Positions 1-4,586 are shown, counted from the first letter of the stretch. The stretch: DNA of 5,222 bases from an uncultured Bacilli bacterium (GCA_947626425.1 CANQRX010000079.1:1-5222); one strand, 5' to 3'. Numbers and translations: made by a program. Notes: generated from the sequence alone by a model not told the origin.

Positions 1-371
1 GCATTTTTCAAAATATTCAAGGCTTGCTGGCGAGAGAGGGGTTTCTGTGCGCCTTCTCGCGACTGGAAGAGGTAATCGTCCATGGAATAGCCGTCTAAGC
101 TCCCCAGAAGCGCCTCTAGTGCACGTTGGCTCGGTCGATTGAGCTGAATGCGTCGTTCTTTCTTCGTTTTCCCTTCAAAAATTCGAATTTCTTTAAATTT
201 TCCTTTTTCATCCAACACATCTCCCCATGTTAAGGCTAATAAATCCGTAATGCGCAAAGCAACATTGATTCCTACTACAAATAAAGCATGATCGCGTAAA
301 TTTCTGCCTTTTAAATAGGTTTTCATCGTTTGAATTTTCTTCTCATTACGAATTGGATCGACACTTATCAT
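1..371 (-). CDS. Tyrosine recombinase/integrase, N-terminal part (C-terminus beyond window edge)
   Basis: The reading frame is open from ATG at 371 to the window edge, giving 123 residues (MISVDPIRNEKKIQT...). Residues 32-48, containing ALRITDLLALTW, match the box I region of tyrosine recombinases, with Arg40 as the likely first catalytic arginine. Lys68 or Lys70/71 in GKTKKERRIQ fits the conserved beta-hairpin lysine. The box II HxxR and the tyrosine nucleophile would lie past the edge and are not seen. The protein starts almost directly at the catalytic domain, so it lacks the usual N-terminal core-binding (SAM-like) domain; short plasmid recombinases of roughly 190 residues have this form. 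AAAAGGGG ends 7 nt before the ATG and supports the start. Family members cut and rejoin DNA at short sites with two inverted arms, and such sites appear repeatedly to the right. Base composition is visibly less AT-rich than the cargo genes, closer to the relaxase at the other end. Family call is firm; its target site is inferred. Confidence 0.88.
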   Translation of the reverse strand, partial: MISVDPIRNEKKIQTMKTYLKGRNLRDHALFVVGINVALRITDLLALTWGDVLDEKGKFKEIRIFEGKTKKERRIQLNRPSQRALEALLGSLDGYSMDDYLFQSREGAQKPLSRQQALNILKN

Positions 372-378
372 CGATTAT

Positions 379-416
379 CCCCTTTTCTATCAGTTTTTCA
401 TTAAATAATTATAACA
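379..416 (-). promoter_or_regulatory. Promoter (extended -10) and RBS of the recombinase gene
   Basis: On the minus strand TATAAT lies at 413-408, preceded by TGT at 416-414, giving an extended -10 (TGnTATAAT). No good -35 is visible at 16-18 bp. The ribosome binding site AAAAGGGG is at 386-379. A 9-bp inverted repeat, AGTTTTTCA at 392-400 and TGAAAAACT at 432-440, brackets the -10 and could be an operator. A degenerate copy of the cargo-boundary motif (392-420) overlaps the same stretch, so autoregulation by the recombinase is possible but unproven. Confidence 0.5.
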
Positions 417-420
417 AAGA
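392..420 (+). repeat. S1: doubtful, degenerate copy of the cargo-boundary motif
   Basis: Left arm AGTTTTTCATTA (392-403) matches the AGTTTTACTTAA form of the motif at 9 of 12 positions. Right arm TTATAACAAAGA (409-420) matches TTAAGACAAACT at 8 of 12. The centre is 5 bp instead of 6. It sits where a left boundary of the YfbU unit would be expected, which is the main reason to list it; by sequence alone it could be chance in AT-rich DNA. Confidence 0.25.
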
Positions 421-435
421 CTAAGGTAAACTGAA

Positions 436-474
436 AAACTATTCAGCTGTTACTTAGTAACAGCTGAATAGTTT
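436..474 (-). terminator. Long hairpin, probable intrinsic terminator after the YfbU-family gene
   Basis: AAACTATTCAGCTGTTACT (436-454) and its exact reverse complement (456-474) form a perfect 19-bp stem around a single central base, so the real loop must open a few pairs. It begins 39 bases past the stop codon of the YfbU-family gene in the direction of transcription. On the minus strand the stem ends in AGTTTTT followed by CAGTTT, a modest U-rich tail, so termination is plausible. The perfect symmetry also allows a protein-binding site or a bidirectional terminator. Confidence 0.6.
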
Positions 475-513
475 GAATAGTGCTAAATAAAAAATACATT
501 ATACTTTTCCAAA

Positions 514-1044
514 TTAAAGATTCAAAATAATTTTAATGTCTTCTTCATCTAAAATTAGATAGTTAATACTGTCATTTTTCTTATTATCTTCAATAATCTC
601 ATTATATTTTGCTAGCTGCCTTTTATATCGTGGAATTGATATACTATGAGAATTAAACTCCATATATTCATTATCAGTCAGATCATTAAATCGGTCCATA
701 TCTTTAATGAAAAATTTAGCAAATGAGTACTCTTTTTCATTATTCCCATCAAATCCTTTGAATGCTATGTCTTGTTCGGTTAAAGAGGTAGGATTTTCTA
801 GTTTGTGATAAGAATTATCTATAACCCTATACATACTGAGAACATCAAGAGCAAATCTACATCGTTCAGAGCTAAGAGTATCGTCCATTTCTAGGAAAAT
901 ATCCTCATAAAGAAGTTCATATCCTTCTAATAAAATAGTGGAATAATTTTCAGCAGTTTCTTGAGATATATAATTATTGTCCTGCATACTTAATAATTGA
1001 TATTGGTTAGCTAATATAAGCCTTTCTGTCTCTGATAGATTCAT
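514..1044 (-). CDS. YfbU-family (UPF0304) protein
   Basis: This 176-residue protein resembles Escherichia coli YfbU (about 164 residues) over its whole length. Residues 7-18 (ERLILANQYQLL) align with the YfbU N-terminus (QRLILSNQYKMM), GY at 41-42 matches, GFD at 97-99 matches the YfbU GFD, and the aromatic FNDLTDNEYMEFN stretch (119-131) followed by PRYKRQLAKYNE (138-149) aligns with the C-terminal helix region. Residues 150-176 end in an acidic then hydrophobic tail. No signal peptide or membrane segment is seen, so it is expected in the cytoplasm. The biochemical role of the family is unknown to me; I recall overproduction of E. coli YfbU being linked to cell death. AAAGGGG lies 7 nt before the ATG. 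The gene is 37 bases downstream of the 81-aa gene and has no separate promoter that I can see, so the two are probably one operon. The unit could be a plasmid maintenance or defence pair, but nothing in the sequence proves this. Confidence 0.82.
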   Translation of the reverse strand: MNLSETERLILANQYQLLSMQDNNYISQETAENYSTILLEGYELLYEDIFLEMDDTLSSERCRFALDVLSMYRVIDNSYHKLENPTSLTEQDIAFKGFDGNNEKEYSFAKFFIKDMDRFNDLTDNEYMEFNSHSISIPRYKRQLAKYNEIIEDNKKNDSINYLILDEEDIKIILNL

Positions 1045-1081
1045 TAAATAACCCCTTTTTATTATATTTGTTAAAAAAATA

Positions 1082-1327
1082 CTATTCTGTAACTATTTGG
1101 ATAAATATAGGATTAATTCTATAATCTTTACCTTCATAATAAATATGAACATAATCTAAGTCATAAAACCTGTGTTCTGAAGATGTACCTCGATTTGTTG
1201 GAGACCATATTTCGGCATTTTCTTCCCACCAAATTGACGGACTAACTCCATTTTCTCCAATCCTACAATTAGGATCACTATTTAAACAGACCCATTCCCC
1301 TATTAAATTAGCATATATTTTTACCAT
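1082..1327 (-). CDS. 81-aa hypothetical protein, upstream partner of the YfbU-family gene
   Basis: I do not recognise this family. The best start is ATG at 1327: AAAGGAG (1340-1334) lies 6 nt upstream, whereas the in-frame ATG at 1351 and GTG at 1360, which would add 8 and 11 residues, have no ribosome binding site. The 81-residue product begins MVKIYANLIGEW, has two cysteines (Cys14 and Cys21, in CLNSDPNC), a tryptophan pair (SIWWEEN, 31-37), and an aromatic C-terminal half (YDLDYVHIYYEGKDY, 55-69). It ends in a hydrophobic strand-like INPIFIQIVTE. There is no signal peptide or transmembrane helix; a small all-beta fold is likely. It is first in a two-gene unit with the YfbU-family gene. Its small size and upstream position would fit an antitoxin or accessory partner, but that is only inference from layout. 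Confidence 0.75.
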   Translation of the reverse strand: MVKIYANLIGEWVCLNSDPNCRIGENGVSPSIWWEENAEIWSPTNRGTSSEHRFYDLDYVHIYYEGKDYRINPIFIQIVTE

Positions 1328-1361
1328 TTCTGACTCCTTTCCTAACTTCATTATTTTCACT

Positions 1362-1392
1362 AGTTTATCATAAACATAATTTAAGACTATGA
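1362..1392 (+). repeat. S2: partly degenerate copy of the cargo-boundary motif
   Basis: Left arm AGTTTATCATAA (1362-1373) differs from the S4 left arm at one of 12 positions. Right arm TTAAGACTATGA (1381-1392) keeps the first seven bases of TTAAGACAAACT and matches 8 of 12. The centre is 7 bp (ACATAAT), one longer than in the clear copies. It lies 35 bases upstream of the start of the 81-aa gene, so it would form the right boundary of the 81-aa/YfbU unit. Confidence 0.5.
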
Positions 1393-1487
1393 TTCGATGG
1401 AAAACAAGTTATAAACTGCTGTATATAAATCCTTTTTTATTTGGCCTATCTATCTCAATTTTTAATATCAAGAAGTAATTAGTCATA

Positions 1488-1517
1488 AATACTATTTAAA
1501 AGATATTACGACAAACC
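1488..1517 (+). repeat. S3: degenerate copy of the cargo-boundary motif
   Basis: Right arm TTACGACAAACC (1506-1517) matches TTAAGACAAACT at 10 of 12 positions. The 6-bp centre is AAGATA, and left arm AATACTATTTAA (1488-1499) matches AGTTTTACTTAA at 8 of 12. The 12-6-12 spacing is exact, which makes chance less likely than the arm scores alone suggest. Confidence 0.5.
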
Positions 1518-1535
1518 GAAATGTTTGAAAGAAAA

Positions 1536-1566
1536 AAGGCGCAACTCAAAAAGTGAGTTGCGCCTT
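1536..1566 (-). terminator. Strong intrinsic terminator downstream of the lipoprotein gene
   Basis: AAGGCGCAACTCA (1536-1548) pairs perfectly with TGAGTTGCGCCTT (1554-1566) around a 5-base loop. On the minus strand the stem is followed by a run of T (complement of the A run at 1532-1537), the layout of a rho-independent terminator for minus-strand transcription. No T run follows on the plus strand. It lies about 100 bases past the lipoprotein stop codon, with motif S4 in between, so lipoprotein transcripts would read through S4 before ending. Confidence 0.85.
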
Positions 1567-1595
1567 GAACTGATCATCTTTCTGTTGTTTTTCTG

Positions 1596-1625
1596 AGTTT
1601 GTCATAATTGATATTAAGACAAACT
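1596..1625 (+). repeat. S4: clear 12-6-12 boundary motif, left of the lipoprotein gene
   Basis: Left arm AGTTTGTCATAA (1596-1607), centre TTGATA (1608-1613), right arm TTAAGACAAACT (1614-1625). The arms are inverted repeats at 11 of 12 positions, and the right arm is identical in S4, S5 and S6. It lies 38 bases past the lipoprotein stop codon. Two inverted arms around a 6-bp centre is the layout of a tyrosine-recombinase core site; that function is inferred, while the repeat is seen directly. Confidence 0.85.
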
Positions 1626-1663
1626 AAACTTTTTAGTGCATTTTATAAATATATTACCTTGAT

Positions 1664-2143
1664 CTAATCAATTGTGAACTCTGCTGCTAAATTATATTCA
1701 TCAAAATCTCCTGTATCTCTAAAATCTAATATTTTTTTAACTATACGGTATTCACCGGTATCTAAATCTCCATAAAGCCAATTCCAATCAATTGTAAACT
1801 CTTCATTTGCCGATGGAGCTAACTCATAACCGATATCATTAAATCCGTATTCATCTATGATAGTAGGTACTTGATACCAACTTCCTTTAATTTTCTTTTC
1901 AATCAGAAAGTCATCGCTATATACACATTGTTTATCAGAGTTATTCTCAAATATTACTGTTAATCCTGTTGGAGAGACACTACCTTCTTTGATATTCATA
2001 GAAACACCATCAAAGTTATTGACGGTATCATATTGTGTAGGTTCCCAATCATTTACTGCTGTTGAATCTCCATTTCCATTGCTACAAGCAACTAACAAAA
2101 CACTTACTAACAGTGTAAGAGCTAAAAATAAATTTCTTTTCAT
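1664..2143 (-). CDS. Lipoprotein with a C-terminal bacterial Ig-like domain
   Basis: The 159-residue product has Lys/Arg at 2-3, a hydrophobic stretch (5-18) and a lipobox LVAC ending at Cys20, so signal peptidase II should cut before Cys20 and leave it anchored to the outer face of the membrane. A short polar linker (21-45) leads to residues 46-158, which resemble the Ig-like domain of secreted Firmicutes proteins: GVSMNIKEGSVSPTGLTVIF, then ENNSD (66-70), KGSWYQVP (86-93), DWNWLYGDLDTGEYRIVK (119-136) and a final AAEFTID strand. I recall this pattern in Pfam's bacterial Ig-like group (Big_14), most often in Clostridia. AGGAGG (2156-2151) is 7 nt before ATG 2143; an in-frame TTG one codon earlier is too close to it. 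Motif S5 lies about 10 bases upstream of the RBS, so the leader may form its 12-bp hairpin. The ligand is unknown; membrane-anchored binding, immunity or surface exclusion are possible roles. Confidence 0.85.
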   Translation of the reverse strand: MKRNLFLALTLLVSVLLVACSNGNGDSTAVNDWEPTQYDTVNNFDGVSMNIKEGSVSPTGLTVIFENNSDKQCVYSDDFLIEKKIKGSWYQVPTIIDEYGFNDIGYELAPSANEEFTIDWNWLYGDLDTGEYRIVKKILDFRDTGDFDEYNLAAEFTID

Positions 2144-2165
2144 CAAATGTCCTCCTCTTTTTTAT

Positions 2166-2195
2166 AGTTTGTCTTAATTACCCTTAAGACAAACT
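2166..2195 (+). repeat. S5: perfect 12-6-12 palindromic boundary motif, right of the lipoprotein gene
   Basis: Left arm AGTTTGTCTTAA (2166-2177), centre TTACCC (2178-2183), right arm TTAAGACAAACT (2184-2195). The two arms are exact reverse complements over all 12 positions, making this the best copy in the window. With S4 it brackets the lipoprotein gene as a 570-bp unit. It sits in the gene's 5' leader, so an operator or RNA hairpin role is the main alternative to a recombination site. Confidence 0.9.
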
Positions 2196-2253
2196 CATAC
2201 TTTTTAAACTTAAAAATATTCAACGATATTTAAGAAAAAAATACTTGTAAAAA

Positions 2254-2520
2254 TTATATTCTTTTCGATAAAATTTTTTGGCTAATAAAGTTAATAATCA
2301 TATAAAATATAAATATGTTCAAGGCTAAGAGAAACAAGTTAAGTGATGTAGAAGATAAAATAATGTCTCCAAAATCAAGTGCACCTTTTCGAATTTCAAA
2401 ATATCCAAAAGGATAACCATATAAAAATGCTCCTTCATCTGAGAGTCTACTAGGTAAAACATAAGCAGTTAGTAATGTTAGTAATGAAGCCCAACATAAA
2501 ATCTTTTTGTTGATATTCAT
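2254..2520 (-). CDS. Small membrane protein, two predicted transmembrane helices
   Basis: I do not recognise a named family. The 88-residue product has a hydrophobic N-terminal helix (about 7-23, after NKK, with no lipobox or clear signal peptidase site) and a second longer hydrophobic helix (about 56-80) followed by the basic tail QKILSKRI. The 33-residue loop between them carries LPSRLSDEGAF and the aromatic run YGYPFGYFEI (34-43). By the positive-inside rule both termini are probably cytoplasmic and the loop external. GGGGG ends 6 nt before the ATG. A possible -10 TATAAT lies on the minus strand at 2575-2570, without a good -35. The gene is alone between motifs S5 and S6, so it looks like a single-gene module. 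Small two-helix proteins next to an exported lipoprotein could serve in immunity or envelope stress, but the sequence gives no direct evidence. Confidence 0.75.
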   Translation of the reverse strand: MNINKKILCWASLLTLLTAYVLPSRLSDEGAFLYGYPFGYFEIRKGALDFGDIILSSTSLNLFLLALNIFIFYMIINFISQKILSKRI

Positions 2521-2593
2521 AATCTACCCCCTTTTTATTATATATTATTATGAGCATTTAATAATTCATATTATAATTCATCTCATTTAATTG

Positions 2594-2623
2594 AGTTTTA
2601 CTTAATTAGCATTAAGACAAACT
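2594..2623 (+). repeat. S6: clear 12-6-12 boundary motif between membrane-protein and 242-aa genes
   Basis: Left arm AGTTTTACTTAA (2594-2605), centre TTAGCA (2606-2611), right arm TTAAGACAAACT (2612-2623). The right arm is identical to those of S4 and S5. The left arm is inverted to it at 10 of 12 positions and differs from the S5 left arm by GT to TA in the middle, a change shared with S7. It lies 73 bases upstream of the membrane-protein gene and 88 bases past the stop codon of the 242-aa gene. Confidence 0.85.
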
Positions 2624-2711
2624 GACACTTTCAAATTTATAAGCTATCCAGCGACGCATAATACTAATAATACGAGCTGAGTAATCCACACTCAAAAGAT
2701 TGTGAAATAAG

Positions 2712-3440
2712 TTATTTCCATTGATCATAGATTTTCCATTTTTTGTTTCTATATTCAAGTGTGATGAGATTACGACAATCCTTCTTTCTCTCAAATACAT
2801 CATGTATTTGGTCATAATCTCTATATTTGCCCATTTTATAAATATTTACACCTGTACTTCCACTAATGTAATAAGTACTCTCAAAATCAATTAGTATACC
2901 TTCACATGCTCCATCAAATATAAGGTTAATTATATGTTCTGGTATAGGTAATACTTCTCTTTTACGTCCTTTTAACTCTTTTAAAATCTTACCTTCTATT
3001 ACCTTTTTATAATCATAAATATTCTTCATATAAATTTTTGTCCAATAATTATCATCATGTGCTAAATATATATAATTGTTGTTTAAAGTTTTAAAAAATG
3101 GTGTATTCAACGGCATCTTCATATGAGATATATACAACAGTTCTGCTAATTCTATGGGTAGTATATTGTCTATAGCATCTTTATCCTCATAATCAACCCA
3201 AACAAAGTCTCCATAATTATATACATCATCAGAGATTAAATCATTTATATTATTTTTATCTGCATAATCTAAACCTATCTTATTATTCCAATGTCCTTCG
3301 TAAAAGTTACCCTTCATTAACAAGATGTTTTCAGGTTTTATTGATATAAAATTAATAAATTCTGAAAATTTTCCTCCACATGAAAACACTTCACTCTTTT
3401 GAATATCAATACTAACATAATAAAAATTATTACATTTCAC
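2712..3440 (-). CDS. 242-aa hypothetical cytosolic protein, GTG start
   Basis: I cannot assign a function. The start is GTG at 3440, decided by a perfect AGGAGG (3453-3448) 7 nt upstream; no ATG lies near. A TATAAT at 3516-3511 on the minus strand could be the -10, giving a leader of about 60 bases. The product has no signal peptide or membrane helix. It is rich in Asp, Lys, Asn, Ile and aromatic residues, with alternating strand-like segments: NFYYVSIDIQKSEVFSC (5-21), FVWVDYEDKDAIDNILPIEL (79-98), then ELLYISHMKMPL (100-111), YIYLAHDDNYWTKIY (123-137), EGKILKELKGRKREVLPIPE (149-168) and CEGILIDFESTYYISGSTGV (179-198). Segment 79-111 reminds me of uncharacterised cytosolic proteins of Bacillales, but this is from memory only. 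It is the only gene between motifs S6 and S7, directly after rep, and may receive read-through from rep. A tailed immunity-like or effector protein is possible, without evidence. Confidence 0.8.
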   Translation of the reverse strand: MKCNNFYYVSIDIQKSEVFSCGGKFSEFINFISIKPENILLMKGNFYEGHWNNKIGLDYADKNNINDLISDDVYNYGDFVWVDYEDKDAIDNILPIELAELLYISHMKMPLNTPFFKTLNNNYIYLAHDDNYWTKIYMKNIYDYKKVIEGKILKELKGRKREVLPIPEHIINLIFDGACEGILIDFESTYYISGSTGVNIYKMGKYRDYDQIHDVFERKKDCRNLITLEYRNKKWKIYDQWK

Positions 3441-3555
3441 AAAGAGTCCTCCTATTATATTAATAATTTTACTTCACATTTTTCTACTAATGTCCACTAA
3501 CTTATTTTCTATTATATCTCATAATCAAAAGATTTATCTCTAATTTAATATTCTC

Positions 3556-3585
3556 AGTTTTACTCAATTCTTATTGTGACAAATT
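3556..3585 (+). repeat. S7: 12-6-12 boundary motif abutting the end of rep
   Basis: Left arm AGTTTTACTCAA (3556-3567) differs from the S6 left arm at one position. The centre is TTCTTA (3568-3573), and right arm TTGTGACAAATT (3574-3585) matches TTAAGACAAACT at 9 of 12. The arms are inverted to each other at 8 of 12. Its last base is the last base of the rep stop codon, so the motif marks the exact junction between replicon backbone and cargo. Confidence 0.75.
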
Positions 3586-4388
3586 CAGATAGTATCATCT
3601 TCTGCTAACCAGTTAAACATTGGCACAGGGGAAATATCATCAGAATTATTTACTTGTTTTTCAAACCAGCCGTCAACATCATATTTATCTTCGATCCATT
3701 TACCAGTTTTTTCAGGATCCCATGTAAAAACATAACCAGTTACTGGTGTCCCGCGTGTATTTGCTTTTACTTTTTTAATTTTTAAATTCTTAAAAAACAT
3801 TGGTAATTCACGCTTAACAGAGGCAAGTATGTTTTTATCTATATGACTAGGACCATAATAATCTGGAGTGTCTAGCAATCGTTTAAACTCATCGATCTTA
3901 AATTCCCTTTTTCCAATAGTTTTCCATTGTTTTAGCAAGCGATATACTGTTTTTGCATAAGTAGAACGAATTTGAGTAAATTCTTTTAATTCATAAGTAG
4001 TAAATTCACTGTCTAATTTATTAATAATGTAATCAAAATTATCCGTTACTCTTACGACTAATTTCATGTCGCTAAGATCATCAGTCCAAGTTGCATCAAA
4101 GTCACTAAAAAGATTCATTAAACGAAATCTATTGCTTGTTTTTTCGACATAATGAATTTTAGAGACATTAGTAATCAAACCTTCGATTGAGTCAGCAAAA
4201 CGTTTATTATGCTTAATTGAAGAGTTGGCCAATTCTTTTAATTGATATTTATTAAATACAATTTTTTCTGTGCCTTTATTTCTTAATTTAGCAATAATTG
4301 CGAAGAAAAAGTCCATTTCTTCTCTGGTCCATTTTCTCATTGGAATTGTATTTAAATCATTATGATGTTTAACCACTTCTTTTGCCAT
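3585..4388 (-). CDS. repB: Plasmid replication initiator, Rep_3 superfamily (RepB-like)
   Basis: This 267-residue protein starts theta replication by binding the iterons upstream of its own gene and opening the origin. Rep_3 initiators have two winged-helix domains. The first fits residues about 8-120 (HNDLNTIPMRKWTREEMDFF, with KYQLKELAN at 48-55 as a likely recognition-helix region). The second fits about 125-225 and holds the family hallmark ELKEFTQIRSTYAKTVYRLL (133-152), followed by KQWKTIGK, FKIDEFKRLLDTPD (163-176) and ILASVKRELP (187-196). The C-terminal acidic tail (230-267) is less conserved. The length is usual for Gram-positive members. GGGG lies 7 nt before ATG 4388, preceded by a well-formed promoter inside an inverted repeat, which suggests autorepression by Rep dimers. 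I see no terminator between its stop and the 242-aa gene, only motif S7. The symbol repB is the customary name for this family and does not imply a known plasmid type. Confidence 0.95.
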   Translation of the reverse strand: MAKEVVKHHNDLNTIPMRKWTREEMDFFFAIIAKLRNKGTEKIVFNKYQLKELANSSIKHNKRFADSIEGLITNVSKIHYVEKTSNRFRLMNLFSDFDATWTDDLSDMKLVVRVTDNFDYIINKLDSEFTTYELKEFTQIRSTYAKTVYRLLKQWKTIGKREFKIDEFKRLLDTPDYYGPSHIDKNILASVKRELPMFFKNLKIKKVKANTRGTPVTGYVFTWDPEKTGKWIEDKYDVDGWFEKQVNNSDDISPVPMFNWLAEDDTI

Positions 4389-4408
4389 ATAAAAACCCCT
4401 TCCAATGT

Positions 4409-4445
4409 TTGTTTTTATAATAGCATTTTTATTTTATAAAAACAA
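4409..4445 (-). promoter_or_regulatory. rep promoter inside a 12-bp inverted repeat (probable Rep operator)
   Basis: On the minus strand -35 TTGTTT (4445-4440) and -10 TATTAT (4422-4417) are 17 bp apart, with TGC directly before the -10 (extended -10). TTGTTTTTATAA (4409-4420) and its exact reverse complement (4434-4445) cover both elements. The first ten bases, TTGTTTTTAT, equal the end of each iteron. In other iteron plasmids Rep dimers bind such inverted partial iterons and repress rep, while monomers bind direct iterons; the same is likely here. Confidence 0.8.
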
Positions 4446-4458
4446 CTAGCACATTTTT

Positions 4459-4544
4459 AAGAGTGACATTTTGTTTTTATAAGAGTGACATTTTGTTTTT
4501 ATGAAGTGACATTTTGTTTTTATGAAGTGACATTTTGTTTTTAT
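4459..4544 (+). repeat. Replication origin: four tandem iterons
   Basis: Four direct repeats lie head to tail at 4459-4480, 4481-4502, 4503-4523 and 4524-4544. The first two are identical 22-mers beginning AAGA; the last two are identical 21-mers beginning GAA. All share the core GTGACATTTTGTTTTTAT. A 21-22 bp period places them on the same face of the helix at two turns per repeat, as expected for binding sites of a Rep_3 initiator. They end 71 bases upstream of the rep start codon. Confidence 0.95.
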
Positions 4545-4586
4545 AAGGTCGTTTTATTGGCTTAACAGTAACGTTTATAGACTCCC

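Larger units (their letters stand above)
1361..1663. other. Gene-free stretch holding three boundary motifs and one terminator
   Basis: This roughly 300-base stretch has no reading frame I would call a gene. It holds three motif copies (1362-1392, 1488-1517, 1596-1625) and a strong terminator (1536-1566). Between the first two motifs (1393-1487) there are only AT-rich bases that may carry the promoter of the 81-aa/YfbU unit; I found no convincing -35/-10 pair. Between the second and third motifs there is only the terminator. It reads like the scar of lost modules between two surviving ones, although this is inference. Confidence 0.6.

Noticed and set aside
800..811. AGTTTGTGATAA, 11 of 12 match to the motif left arm, inside the YfbU-family gene
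   Set aside because: No right arm follows at the proper distance, and it lies within conserved coding sequence, so a chance match is more likely.
1989..2177. Plus-strand 62-codon frame opposite the lipoprotein gene
   Set aside because: It is the antisense of the signal-peptide end of the lipoprotein gene, runs against all other genes and through motif S5, and has no supporting start signal.
1596..2623. The repeated motif as plain transcription terminators
   Set aside because: S5 can form a hairpin, but S6 and S7 pair poorly, none has a T run directly after it, the sequence is conserved beyond what a terminator needs, and S5 lies upstream of a start codon. A separate strong terminator exists at 1536-1566.
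2612..2815. Minus-strand 67-codon frame overlapping the end of the 242-aa gene
   Set aside because: It overlaps the 3' end of a well-supported gene in another frame, has no ribosome binding site that stands out, and its tail runs through motif S6. Its protein resembles nothing I recognise.
1596..3585. The repeated motif as ends of an insertion sequence
   Set aside because: Each motif is itself a two-armed palindrome in the same orientation instead of one inverted end, no transposase gene or remnant is visible between copies, and I see no flanking target duplications.
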